In this document: positions 39,716-48,593 of the stretch, one piece after another | Layout: every line of letters starts with the position of its first letter | How positions within the stretch are numbered: position 1 is the first letter of the stretch | Assembly: GCF_021044775.1 (NCBI RefSeq) | Contig: NZ_JAJNOQ010000003.1 | Span: forward strand, 124,001-188,000 | Length of the DNA: 64,000 bases | Source: Paraeggerthella hominis | GTDB lineage: Bacteria > Actinomycetota > Coriobacteriia > Coriobacteriales > Eggerthellaceae | Direction of reading: 5' to 3' | Program-made: the position numbers and the translations under genes | Notes under the pieces: model-generated | Database searches by the model: none | Seen by the model: only the letters and a program-made list of their open reading frames with translations | Told to the model about the DNA's origin: nothing

Positions 39716-42520
39716 CTAGTCGTCTTCTTCCTCGCCTTTCTTGAGCTTTGCCGCCGCGCCGCCGAGCGCGCCGAGGGCCGCGATGGCCGCCGCTCCCGCG
39801 ACTGCGCCCCAGGACGCGTCGCCGGTTCGGACGGTTTTCGCCGGGTTGCCGATCGTTGTGCTGCCGCCGCTGCCGGTGCCGCCCGATCCGCCGGTGCCGC
39901 CCTGGCCGCTTCCGCCGCTGCCGGATCCTCCTCCCGGCTCGGAGTCGTTGCCCGGCTTTTCGGGGGCGAACGCCGCGGTTAAGGTTGTCGTTGCCGAGGC
40001 GTAGCCGGCTGCGTAGGCTAGCGTGTACGTCCCTGCCGCAGCGGGCGTGAACTGCCAGGTCGGCGCCGAGCCTTCGGTGCTGCCGGTCGCTTTTTGCGCT
40101 TCGACGTTTTCAAGGGCGACGGGGTTGCCGTCGGGATCGGTCACGAAAGGCGTTGCCTGCATCGTCGATCCGTTGACGTCCTCGAACGATACGGAGGGTA
40201 TGGCGTACGGTTCTCCTACCGTGGCTTTCCCCAGGTCAGATGCGGTTGGCGCTTGTATCGGGGAAGCGGGGACGGCGGAGGCTGCGTACAGCGTTGCGAC
40301 ATGGTCCTCGGTTGCGACGCCGGGGCTTAGGCGCGCGAACGCCACGCGTCCGACCATCGCATGCTCGGGTTCGCCTTGCGCGTTCGTGTCGGCGCCCAAA
40401 AACCAGCGCAACGGCGCGCCGCCGCTTACGCTGGGCGGGGGCAGGGTTCCCGGATTGGCGAACTGCGAAGCAAGCGTTCCGTTCGCGTACAGCTTCATCT
40501 CGACGCCGTCGTACGTTGCCACGACATGCGTCCAGGCAAGCGTGTCGACATAGGCGCTGGTCGATTTCCACCCGCCGCCTTCGGGCGACGTGTAGTAATG
40601 CAAGCTGGGACGGCTGCCGTTGGGGTCGGAGCTGCTCGACGGGTAGTACTCCAGATTTTGCCCGCGGGATTGCCCCGACGAGAACAGCTCGAAGTAGCTG
40701 GAGGGCTCTTCGTCGAACCGGAACAGCACTTCCAGGGTGCATCCGGTGCCGATGCGCGCATAGTCCTCGCTCGTGAACGCGTACGCTGCCGCGGCGGCGC
40801 CTCCGAATACGCCGACCTGCTTGTTGAACAGGGGGTCGGAAGTTAGCTCCAATGCTCCGAACTCCTTGAGCGCATGGGGCGCGGCAGAGAGGTCGTCGGC
40901 CGATCCTTGCGCGAAATCCACGGACAAGAGCGGGTCCTCAAGGGGCGTCACCTCGCGCTCCTTCGTCCTGAACTCGGTCTGGCCGATAAGCGCTTCCTTG
41001 CCGTATGCATTGCGGGCGTAGGCCTTGAGCGTGTACGCGGTGTTCTCTGCCAGAGCCGCGCCGATAAGCGGGCGAACGAACTCGTCTGCGCGGTTTTGGC
41101 TTGCTTTGTAGTACTCGGACATGAACCGCGCATCGTACAGGGGCGTGTCGGAATCCGCCTCGAAAACTTCGACGCGATAACACAGGACGATATCGTTGTC
41201 CAAGCCGGTCGCGTCCGCGTGCACCTTGTTCGCGGTGATGGCGAAGGACGCTCCCGACGAGGTCAGGGTGTCGTCGCTCGGTACCCTGACGGCGGCGTCG
41301 GCCTCTACCGTAGGGGGAAGGCTGCGCGCTTCCATGGCGGCAGACGTATAGACCTTGGTGCTTTGGTCGTTCGGGCTGAACGACCACGGCTCGCCAAGGC
41401 ATGCGCCTTCGCGGAAATCCATGCGGTAGACGGTCACGACATGGGTTGCCGGATCGATGTCCACCAGCTCGCACTGGTTGGCGTCGTCTCCGTCGGCGGG
41501 GTGCCCGTACAAAAGGCTCCCCCCGCTGTAGTCGCCGTTGTTGTGCCCTTCGTCCTGGCCTCCCTTCGTCCAGAAGTTGTTGGCGAACGTGGCGGTTTGA
41601 ATAAGGGTGCAGCCGTCGTCTTGGTAGATCGACCGCGGGTCGGCCATGGGGATGTGCGTGTGCCCTGAAAAGTGAACGATCTGGGGATACGCCGCTGCGA
41701 TTTCATGGTAAAAGGCCATGTCGTTGCCCGTTCGGTCGGACTTGTTGGTGCCGAACTGGCCGTTCCAGCTGCCGCCCGTGCTGTACCAGACCGTGTTGCC
41801 GAAGGGATGATGGGTCAACATGAAGATGGGCTTGTTCGCGTCTTCCGCCTGCGCGGCGGCCAGGCGTTCGCGAATCCAGTCCTGCCGGTCGCCGTACCAG
41901 CTGTTGTCGTAGCCGCCCGGATGGGATGAGAGCGCCAGCACGTGGTAGCCGCCGCTTCCGCCCACGATGAAATCGCAGTCGGTTTGGCCCTCGTTCGCGC
42001 CTCCCGGAATCTGGAACGATCCCGCTACGGTCAGCTTGGAGGAAAGAAAATCCTTGAAGGCGGCTTGGGCGTTCTCCTTGTTTCCTTGCCAGCTGTAGTA
42101 TTCGTGGTTGCCCATTACGATCCCGACGGGCTTGCGCGCGTTCGCGTTGAGGAGCGAGGCCAGCTCATCGTACTGCGCGGGCGTGCCGGTGTCCGCCGAA
42201 TCGCCCACGAAGAAGTGGGCTGCCACATCGGGCGCGGCGGCGTAGATCCCGGAAAACGCAGCGGGGATCTTCTGCGCGTAGGAGTTGCGGGCCTCGGCGC
42301 CTACGTGCGTGTCGCTGTGCACGGTGAAGCGCACGTGCCCGTCCTGCAGCGCGGGCCAAGCTTGGCCGGGGGCCGGGCTGAACGCTGCGTCGGCGTGCTG
42401 ATCGGGGAACACGAGCATGCCTCCCGCAAGGGACACGCCGGCTACGGCTGCTAGCTTGAGGAACGATCGACGCGACACGCCGATCGTGCTCGCTTCGAAA
42501 AAGGATGACGCGTGTTCCAT
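39716..42520 (-). CDS. Exported cell-surface metallophosphoesterase
   Basis: A 934-residue multidomain protein. A Tat motif SRRSFLK (16-22) precedes a calcineurin-like phosphoesterase (about 55-370) with all metal-site blocks: SDTHVG, VGDSADTG, MGNHEYY, LTHHPFG and SGHTHIP. A linker domain follows, then a LamG/concanavalin-type domain (about 590-780: LEVLFRF, WTHVVATYDGVEMKLYANG), an Ig-like region, and a Gly/Ser-rich stretch. The end has a noncanonical sorting-like TVRTGD, a helix (GAVAGAAAIAALGALGG) and KLKKGEEEDD. ATG 42520 follows AGAAGGG. Five 11-bp repeats in the promoter suggest control by phosphate starvation. Confidence 0.85.
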   Translation of the reverse strand: MEHASSFFEASTIGVSRRSFLKLAAVAGVSLAGGMLVFPDQHADAAFSPAPGQAWPALQDGHVRFTVHSDTHVGAEARNSYAQKIPAAFSGIYAAAPDVAAHFFVGDSADTGTPAQYDELASLLNANARKPVGIVMGNHEYYSWQGNKENAQAAFKDFLSSKLTVAGSFQIPGGANEGQTDCDFIVGGSGGYHVLALSSHPGGYDNSWYGDRQDWIRERLAAAQAEDANKPIFMLTHHPFGNTVWYSTGGSWNGQFGTNKSDRTGNDMAFYHEIAAAYPQIVHFSGHTHIPMADPRSIYQDDGCTLIQTATFANNFWTKGGQDEGHNNGDYSGGSLLYGHPADGDDANQCELVDIDPATHVVTVYRMDFREGACLGEPWSFSPNDQSTKVYTSAAMEARSLPPTVEADAAVRVPSDDTLTSSGASFAITANKVHADATGLDNDIVLCYRVEVFEADSDTPLYDARFMSEYYKASQNRADEFVRPLIGAALAENTAYTLKAYARNAYGKEALIGQTEFRTKEREVTPLEDPLLSVDFAQGSADDLSAAPHALKEFGALELTSDPLFNKQVGVFGGAAAAAYAFTSEDYARIGTGCTLEVLFRFDEEPSSYFELFSSGQSRGQNLEYYPSSSSDPNGSRPSLHYYTSPEGGGWKSTSAYVDTLAWTHVVATYDGVEMKLYANGTLASQFANPGTLPPPSVSGGAPLRWFLGADTNAQGEPEHAMVGRVAFARLSPGVATEDHVATLYAASAVPASPIQAPTASDLGKATVGEPYAIPSVSFEDVNGSTMQATPFVTDPDGNPVALENVEAQKATGSTEGSAPTWQFTPAAAGTYTLAYAAGYASATTTLTAAFAPEKPGNDSEPGGGSGSGGSGQGGTGGSGGTGSGGSTTIGNPAKTVRTGDASWGAVAGAAAIAALGALGGAAAKLKKGEEEDD

Positions 42521-42640
42521 GGAAAGCCCTTCTGCTCGAATGGTTGGTTGGCGCTTGCCCGGTTGGGCCGCGACGGCGGGGCGCAGGTGCGCTCGGCGTG
42601 GAAAAGGTTGCCGAGCGGAAGTATAGGAGCGCCGCGAAAA

Positions 42641-42695
42641 GAGCGGGTACGGTGCAGGTAAGGACCGGGTACGCATGCGGTAAGGTTTGCGTAAG
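42641..42695 (-). promoter_or_regulatory. Five 11-bp direct repeats, Pho-box-like, with -10
   Basis: Five units follow without gaps at 42641, 42652, 42663, 42674 and 42685, each ending GTACG or GTAAG on plus (consensus nnGCGGGTAMG; on minus CKTACC plus 5 bases). A -10 TATACT on minus (42625-42620) lies 15 bases past the nearest unit, so that unit would cover the -35. This is the layout of an OmpR/PhoB-type activator site. Confidence 0.7.
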
Positions 42696-43046
42696 AGGCG
42701 AAACGCCCAGATGGCGAAGCCGCAAGGTGCTCGAGTTCCCAGGCGGCGAACCGCCCGCATGCCCGCGCGCTCGGGATCCGAAGGAGTGATCCGGTCGAGC
42801 TTCCAGGCCCGAAACAACCCCTTCGCGTTCCGGGGTCGCCGCGTTCCTTCTCGCGCACCTGCTCCCATTTCCCGCGCTCCCGGTTTTGCAGGGGGCTCTA
42901 TGTTGAACCGGAATCGGCACATGCTGACGTACGTTGTCTTTTCGAGCGGTCGGACTGCGATCGGTCGTGATGGGCCCCGGTGGTCGGGCGGCGCCGCTGG
43001 TTCGCCGCCAGGATTTTCTCGGCGCCGCCAGCGCCCCTAGCTGCCC

Positions 43047-43187
43047 GATTTTTACAGCAATGTTGCGCACCGTCTCGCATCTTCAAAAGCCTCGTCCTTG
43101 TGAACTGGGATAATGGAATACGGCTCTTGGAGGGAAGGCGATGAAGAGATCCTGCGCCTCGAAAAACGCAACATTGCGTGCAAAATC
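43047..43187. repeat. Inverted copies of GCAATGTTGCG flanking a promoter
   Basis: GATTTT-N4-GCAATGTTGCG at 43047-43067 reappears inverted near 43167-43187 (17 of 21 bases). Inside are a GATAAT box and GGAGGGAAGG before an ATG at 43141. It could be a tiny inverted-repeat element or a pair of operators. The remaining part of 42521-43046 shows no gene. Confidence 0.5.
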
Positions 43188-43249
43188 GAGCAGAAAGTGT
43201 AGCGCCGTCCTCAACGCAGGCGGGCGCATGTCGATGGCGGTTCGGCGGC

Positions 43250-43342
43250 GGGTGTCTTTCTTGACCGTTGCCGCCGCGCCGCCGCGCTGCCGAGCGCGCC
43301 GAGGGCTGTGCCGCGCCGCCGCGCTGCCGGGCGCACCGAGGG
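43250..43342 (-). pseudogene. Remnant of a surface-protein C-terminal anchor
   Basis: On minus this stretch reads LGALGSAAARRQRSR, close to the LGALGGAAAKLKKGE end of the phosphoesterase at 39716. At DNA level 39751-39778 is repeated here, interrupted by an 8-base insert. The segment is itself duplicated: 43274-43305 and 43311-43342 match at 30 of 32 bases. No complete gene belongs to it, so it looks like a decayed, locally duplicated gene end. Confidence 0.45.
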
Positions 43343-43446
43343 TCGAGCCGGCTGCTGTCCCCGCGTCGTTTACCTGCTGCGAGGATCCTGCGATAAGCGG
43401 TTGCGCTGCGGCGGGGCTCGCCTCGCCTTGCGGTATCATGGCCGGT

Positions 43447-44736
43447 ATGAAGAAACTTGCCATCATAGGAGGCGGCGCGGCGGGGCTCGCGGCCGCTGTT
43501 GAAACCGTCCGCGCTCTGCGCGCTCGAGGCGTTGCCCCCGGATCCGTGGAGACGACGGTGTACGAAGCCAGCGACCGCGTCGGTCGATCCATTCTGGCAA
43601 CCGGCAATGGCCGCTGCAACTTCTCGAATGCTTGCATCGACGTTGCCGCATACCGCAATCCGACGTTCGTCTCGCAGGCTTTGGCCGAGCTTGAGGCCGA
43701 TCCCGAACCTGAATTAGAATCGCATGAGGACCCCGTTCACAACCTGTTCGCCGACTTGGGCCTGCTCTGGCGCGAAGAGGGCGAGGGGCGTCTGTATCCT
43801 TTGGCGAACAAGGCGACCAGCGTGTTGGACGTGCTGCGCTCGGCTGCGCAGGATGCGGGGGTGCATCTGGCGTGCGATTGCGTTGCCAAACGCGTCGAGG
43901 CGCCGCAGCGCGCTGGCGATCGGTTCCATATTCGGTTTGCGGACGGCGCGGTGCGGCATGCCGATGCCGTGATCGTGGCCGTTGGCGGCAGGGCGATCGA
44001 GGAGATCGAGCTGCCGGAAGGGCTGTCATGCGTGAGCGGTCGTCCCGTGCTGGGCCCGCTGCGCACGGATACCGCCCTGGTGAAGCCGCTCAACAACGTT
44101 CGCGTTCGCTGCTGCGTTTCGCTGGTGGGCGCGGACGGCGCCGAGAAGACTCGCGAATCCGGCGAGGTGCTGTTCCGCGATTACGGCGTGTCGGGCATCG
44201 CCGTGTTCAACCTGTCGCGCTTCGCCCATCCGGGCGACAAGCTGCGCATCGACCTGCTTCCCCAAATTGCGCCCGAAAAGGCGGAGGGCCTTCTGCTCGA
44301 TCGCGCCGCCCGCTTGCGTTTGGCCGGTCGCCCGTGCTCGGCCGATGCGCTTGTGCGGGGCATGCTGCTGCCCGCGGTGGCCCATGCCGTGTTGAAGGAG
44401 GCGGGACTGCGCCCTGAAGACCCGTTCGCCAAGAAGGATGCGCCGAAGCTGGCGCATGTTCTCAAGGGGTTGCCCCTGGTGGTGCGCGGTATTGGCGATG
44501 CTCGCCAGTGCCAAGTGACGCGCGGGGGTCTTGCCGTCGACGCGTTCGATCCGCGCACGATGGGAGCGCGCCGCATACCGGGCTTCTTCGCGGCGGGAGA
44601 GGCGCTGGACGTGGATGCGCCCTGCGGCGGGTACAACTTGCATTGGGCGTGGGCGAGCGGCATGCTGGCAGCCCGCGCGGCAGCCAACGAACTGGCGGTC
44701 GACGCCGGTCGAGCGAAGGGAGCAGGCCGTGCTTGA
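43447..44736 (+). CDS. HI0933-like (BaiN-type) flavoprotein
   Basis: A 429-residue FAD/NAD(P)-binding protein. It starts KKLAIIGGGAAGLAAAVE and has GRSILATGNGRCNFSNA and a C-terminal GFFAAGEALDVDAPCGGYNLHWAWASG, the marks of the HI0933/YhiN family. One family member, BaiN, has been linked to bile-acid dehydroxylation in clostridia, but most have no known role. ATG 43447 is used; ATG 43438 and a far upstream ATG 43141 with a very good ribosome site are in the same frame. The last 8 bases overlap the next flavoprotein gene. Confidence 0.82.
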   Translation: MKKLAIIGGGAAGLAAAVETVRALRARGVAPGSVETTVYEASDRVGRSILATGNGRCNFSNACIDVAAYRNPTFVSQALAELEADPEPELESHEDPVHNLFADLGLLWREEGEGRLYPLANKATSVLDVLRSAAQDAGVHLACDCVAKRVEAPQRAGDRFHIRFADGAVRHADAVIVAVGGRAIEEIELPEGLSCVSGRPVLGPLRTDTALVKPLNNVRVRCCVSLVGADGAEKTRESGEVLFRDYGVSGIAVFNLSRFAHPGDKLRIDLLPQIAPEKAEGLLLDRAARLRLAGRPCSADALVRGMLLPAVAHAVLKEAGLRPEDPFAKKDAPKLAHVLKGLPLVVRGIGDARQCQVTRGGLAVDAFDPRTMGARRIPGFFAAGEALDVDAPCGGYNLHWAWASGMLAARAAANELAVDAGRAKGAGRA

Positions 44737-46432
44737 GGTTTCGAACGTGAGGCTTCCGCTTGATGCGGGTGTCGCCGGGTCGAAGGGCGACGCGCTCGTT
44801 CGCGTTGCCGCGGCGGATGCGCTGGGCGTGCGGGATGGGGACGTGGATTCGGTTCGCGTCCTCAAGCGCAGCGTGGATGCGCGCAAGAAGCGGGATGTGC
44901 ACTTCGTGGCGACGCTTGGCGTGGAGCTTTCCGATCCTTCGATGGAGCAGCGCGTCCTTGCGCAAGCCTGCTCGCGGGCGGGCGCGGGAGCTTCCCCTGG
45001 CACTCATGTGAAGCGTCACGAGCCTTATGCGGCGCTTGCCGTTCCGGAACTCGGGCCGACGTTCGAGGCGAGCGGCGAGCCGCGCCCCGTGGTGGTAGGC
45101 GCGGGTCCGGCGGGCCTGTTCTGCGCGCTGTACCTGGCGCGGGCCGGCTTGCGGCCCCTTCTGCTGGAGCGCGGGGCGGACGTGGACGAGCGGCTTGCGA
45201 CGATCGCGGCGTTCGACGCGGGCGCGGATTTGGACCCGCAGACGAACATCCAGTTCGGAGAGGGCGGCGCCGGCACGTTTTCCGATGGGAAGCTGACCAC
45301 GAACATCAAGAACCCCCTGGCGCGCCACGTGCTTCGCTGGTTTGCGGACGCCGGCGCGCCCGAGGAAATCCTGTGGCAGGCCAAACCCCATATTGGTACC
45401 GATCTGCTGGTGGACGTGGTGCGCGAGCTGCGCAGCCAGATCGTCGCGGCGGGCGGCGAGGTGCGCTTCCACGCGCAGCTGACGGGCTTGCATTTCCAGG
45501 ACGGGGCCCTTGCGGCGGTGGACGTGCTCGAATCGGGAAGGAGCGCGCGCGTGCCTGCGCGGCGCGTGGTGCTGGCGTGCGGGCATTCGGCGCGCGACAC
45601 CTTCGAGGTCGTGCATGCTGCGGGCGTGAAGATGGAGCAGAAGCCCTTTTCGGTGGGCGTGCGCATCGAGCATCCTCAAGTGGCGGTGGATCGCGCTCAG
45701 TACGGTGATGCCGCAACTCATCCGGCACTCGGCCCGGCGGACTACAAGCTGGCCGTTCATCTGCCCGATGGACGGAGCGTCTACACGTTCTGCATGTGCC
45801 CGGGCGGCCAGGTGGTATGCGCGGCAAGCGAGCCGGACAGCGTGGTGGTGAACGGCATGAGCCGGTTCGCGCGCGACGGGGAGAATGCGAACAGCGCGCT
45901 GCTGGTGGGCGTGGGCCCGCAGGACTTCGAAGGGGATCATCCCCTTGCGGGCGTGAAGCTGCAGCGGGATATGGAGCGCGCGGCGTATCGGGCGGCGTGC
46001 GCCGCGGGCGGCGATCCGTATCAGGCGCCCGCTCAAACCGTAGGGGATTTCCTTGCGGGCCGCTCGGCGGGTCCCGGTTCGTCGGTGCGCCCCACGTACG
46101 CGCGCGGCGTGGCGTGGTGCGACTTGCGGGAGTGCCTGCCGGAGTTCGTTGCAGATGCGATTGCGTCCGCGCTGCCGGTGCTGGACCGCAAGCTCGCGGG
46201 ATTCGCAGATCGGGATGCCGTTATGACCGGCGTGGAAACGCGCAGCTCAAGCCCGGTTCGCATCGTGCGCGGCGAAGGCTGCGAGGCGCTTCTGGCCGAA
46301 GAGTCCTCCATGGACGGCGGGACGGGCCTTTATCCGTGCGGGGAGGGGGCGGGTTACGCGGGAGGCATCATGAGCGCTGCATGCGACGGTTTGCGAGTTG
46401 CCCAGTTCGTGGCTCGGGCGTTCGCCCGTTGA
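44729..46432 (+). CDS. FAD-dependent oxidoreductase
   Basis: A 567-residue protein. The first 100 residues form a separate domain (LEVSNVRLPLDAG, VRVLKRSVDARKKRDVHFV), then the FAD motif PVVVGAGPAGLFCALYLA and NIQFGEGGAGTFSDGKL follow, typical of a widespread family of uncharacterised FAD-dependent dehydrogenases. The end YPCGEGAGYAGGIMSAACDG binds the flavin. GTG 44729 follows AAGGGAG and overlaps the previous gene by 8 bp, so the two flavoproteins are coupled. Substrate unknown. Confidence 0.8.
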   Translation: MLEVSNVRLPLDAGVAGSKGDALVRVAAADALGVRDGDVDSVRVLKRSVDARKKRDVHFVATLGVELSDPSMEQRVLAQACSRAGAGASPGTHVKRHEPYAALAVPELGPTFEASGEPRPVVVGAGPAGLFCALYLARAGLRPLLLERGADVDERLATIAAFDAGADLDPQTNIQFGEGGAGTFSDGKLTTNIKNPLARHVLRWFADAGAPEEILWQAKPHIGTDLLVDVVRELRSQIVAAGGEVRFHAQLTGLHFQDGALAAVDVLESGRSARVPARRVVLACGHSARDTFEVVHAAGVKMEQKPFSVGVRIEHPQVAVDRAQYGDAATHPALGPADYKLAVHLPDGRSVYTFCMCPGGQVVCAASEPDSVVVNGMSRFARDGENANSALLVGVGPQDFEGDHPLAGVKLQRDMERAAYRAACAAGGDPYQAPAQTVGDFLAGRSAGPGSSVRPTYARGVAWCDLRECLPEFVADAIASALPVLDRKLAGFADRDAVMTGVETRSSSPVRIVRGEGCEALLAEESSMDGGTGLYPCGEGAGYAGGIMSAACDGLRVAQFVARAFAR

Positions 46433-46544
46433 CGCTACTGCAGGTGCCCATTCGCGCCCAGACGTTCGGAGGCCGCTGCATTCCGCTCGCTCGAAGCGAG
46501 CGTCCAAGTCGGGTCGACGCTTGCTCGGCATCGAAGCGCGGCTT

Positions 46545-46943
46545 CTATTCTCCCAGCTCGGCTTTCCAATCGAAATCGGCGGGAGGGCGGGTGGGCTCTC
46601 CGTCGGCGCCGGCATCTTGCATGCGGCCGTCCCATTGGCAGGCTTTCATGTTCACGCGCCCGTCGTCTTCGAATTCGACGCCTTCGGCTGCCAGCATGCT
46701 TCGCTGCTCGTCGGGGCCTCCGAAAACGAAGCCCTTGCACAGGCTTCCGTCTTTGAACACCACGCGATGGCAGGGAATGCACGCGGGATCGGCCCCGGGC
46801 TCGGGGTTCGCCCGCAAGGCGTAACCTACGTAGCGAGCCGATCGCGGGGCTCCGATCAGCTGACCCACTTGGCCGTATGAGGCAACCTTGCCGCGCGGGA
46901 TGTGGCGCACCGTGTCGAACACTTTGTTGGAGAAATCTCCCAT
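46545..46943 (-). CDS. MGMT-family protein (methylated-DNA--protein-cysteine methyltransferase-like)
   Basis: A 132-residue protein with only the active-site domain of MGMT/Ogt. The helix FDTVRHIPRGKVASYGQVGQ, the Arg finger region RSARYVGYALRANP and the active Cys motif IPCHRVVFKDG are intact. Small proteins of this kind either repair O6-alkylguanine or act as sensors; the PCHR Cys favours repair. About 30 residues after the core have no clear role. It is convergent with the FAD gene; an 8-bp hairpin with a CGA loop sits at 46484-46502. Confidence 0.8.
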   Translation of the reverse strand: MGDFSNKVFDTVRHIPRGKVASYGQVGQLIGAPRSARYVGYALRANPEPGADPACIPCHRVVFKDGSLCKGFVFGGPDEQRSMLAAEGVEFEDDGRVNMKACQWDGRMQDAGADGEPTRPPADFDWKAELGE

Positions 46944-47080
46944 GAAACCACTTTCTTTTTGCCCAAGACGCCGTTTCGCGCTTCTTTTTTCCGCGGTGAT
47001 CGCGTATTCTGTATCAAATTATACTGTAGCGAGAAGGTATTGCGCGAAGACGTCTTGCTTCGCGCGTAGGGAGGTTCGCG

Positions 47081-48589
47081 ATGAAACACGGCAATCGCCA
47101 AGACGGGAACAGTGCTTTCGTTCCCGCGGGTTCGTTCGGCGCAGACGATACTGCGGCGTTCGTTCCCGCTTCGCCTCAGACCACGGCCGTGCTGCCGCCG
47201 CTGCCCGATGCTCTCGTCGACGCCGACGCGCTTTCCGACATGCAGGCGTTCAATGACCTCAAGGCTAAGCGCAAGAAGCAGCGCAAGCGGAAGATCATCA
47301 TCGGCGTGTCGGTGGCCGTGCTTGCGGTCGTAGTTTTGATGGGCGCGCTTGCTTGGTACGTTGCCGATCAAACGGCCAAGGCGCTTGAGAGCATGGCCCC
47401 TCAAACCGTCCCGATCGAGCAGGGGACGTTCGTCGATACCGTTACCGCTTCAGGAAGCCTGCAGCCCATTTCGTCTGTGAGCGCTACGCCTGAGGTGGAC
47501 GGTATCGTAGGAGAGGTGTTCGTTTCCGAAGGCGATCGCGTTGAAGCCGGCCAAACGCTGTTCACGGTAGTGAACGCCGAACTGGACAAGGCGGTTTCCC
47601 AAGCTGCGCGCGGCATCGAGGAAGCGCGCAACGGCGTGGCGCAAGCGCAAAACGCCGTGAACGAAGCGTACCGCGCGAAAGCGGCCGGGCAGCAGGCGGT
47701 GGCCGATGCGCGCGCACAGGCTCAGGCGCTCGCCGATGCCCAGGCCAGCGCGGCGCCGGGCGCGACCGCTCCGTCTTCTCCGCAGGCTCCGGCCGCGGCT
47801 CCCACGTTCGACGAAGGCGGAGCGGACTCCGCCATCAGGCAGGCCGAGATTGCGCTCAACAGCGCGAACCTTGCGTTGCAGAGCGCTCAAACCACCTATG
47901 ACGAAGCCGTCGCGCGCGCCGACAAGCGCACCGTTACCTCGTCGATCGCCGGAAGCGTGGTAGCCGTGAACATCGAGCCCGGCAAGGCGCTGGGATCCAC
48001 TTCGGCGGCGAACCCCGTGTCTCCCGTGCAGATAGCCGATCTGTCGCAGATGACCGTTTCCATCAACGTCAACGAGATAGACATCCTCAAGGTGAGCGCC
48101 GACCAGACGGCGCAGGTCACGTTCACGGCGGCACCCGACCTCACCTTGCCTGCAACCGTGGTGAAGATCGCTACCACCTCGGCGGGCGCGGGCGACGCGT
48201 CGGCTGGCGCCTCGTACGGAGGCGGCGGGGCCGTCACCTACGCGGTCAAGCTGCTGATCGCGCAGCCCGATCCTCGCTTGAAGCCGGGCATGACCGCGAA
48301 GGCCACCATCACCACCACGACGATCGAGGATGCCCTCAAGGTTCCCATTTCGGCCGTGCAGTCGGACAGCTCGGGCAAGAGCTTCGTGATGGTGGTCACC
48401 GATCCCGAAACGCAGGCCGTCGAGCAGCGCTCGGTGGAAGTGGTCGCGTCCGACGGGTTGACGTCGGTGGTGAAAGGTCGGGTCAAAGCTGGGGAAAACG
48501 TGGTCATCGGATCCTTGGCGCCTGCGGGCGATCAAGGGGCTTCGAGCGCGGCGCCCGGCGTTTCCGCCGACGCCGTGGCGATAGGATAG
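47081..48589 (+). CDS. Efflux transporter adaptor subunit (MacA/HlyD type)
   Basis: A 502-residue membrane-fusion protein. The first 70 residues are cytoplasmic and end in a basic run (KAKRKKQRKRK), followed by one membrane helix. The outside part has a lipoyl half (VEAGQTLFTVVNAEL), an Ala/Gln-rich coiled-coil hairpin (about 160-280), the second lipoyl half (SIAGSVVAVNIEPGKALG) and a beta-barrel ending in SAVQSDSSGKSFV. It leads an operon with an ATPase and a FtsX-type permease. A TATACT box at 47020-47025 fits a promoter. Confidence 0.82.
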   Translation: MKHGNRQDGNSAFVPAGSFGADDTAAFVPASPQTTAVLPPLPDALVDADALSDMQAFNDLKAKRKKQRKRKIIIGVSVAVLAVVVLMGALAWYVADQTAKALESMAPQTVPIEQGTFVDTVTASGSLQPISSVSATPEVDGIVGEVFVSEGDRVEAGQTLFTVVNAELDKAVSQAARGIEEARNGVAQAQNAVNEAYRAKAAGQQAVADARAQAQALADAQASAAPGATAPSSPQAPAAAPTFDEGGADSAIRQAEIALNSANLALQSAQTTYDEAVARADKRTVTSSIAGSVVAVNIEPGKALGSTSAANPVSPVQIADLSQMTVSINVNEIDILKVSADQTAQVTFTAAPDLTLPATVVKIATTSAGAGDASAGASYGGGGAVTYAVKLLIAQPDPRLKPGMTAKATITTTTIEDALKVPISAVQSDSSGKSFVMVVTDPETQAVEQRSVEVVASDGLTSVVKGRVKAGENVVIGSLAPAGDQGASSAAPGVSADAVAIG

Positions 48590-48593
48590 CGCC

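Noticed and set aside
36279..42922. Long open frames opposite the AGCS genes and phosphoesterase
   Set aside because: They are antisense shadows in GC-rich coding DNA with His/Arg/Gly-biased composition; the plus/minus genes given have recognisable families.
42687..43040. 118-codon plus frame upstream of the flavoproteins
   Set aside because: Starts inside the Pho-box-like repeats, Arg/Pro/Gly-rich, no family, no ribosome site.
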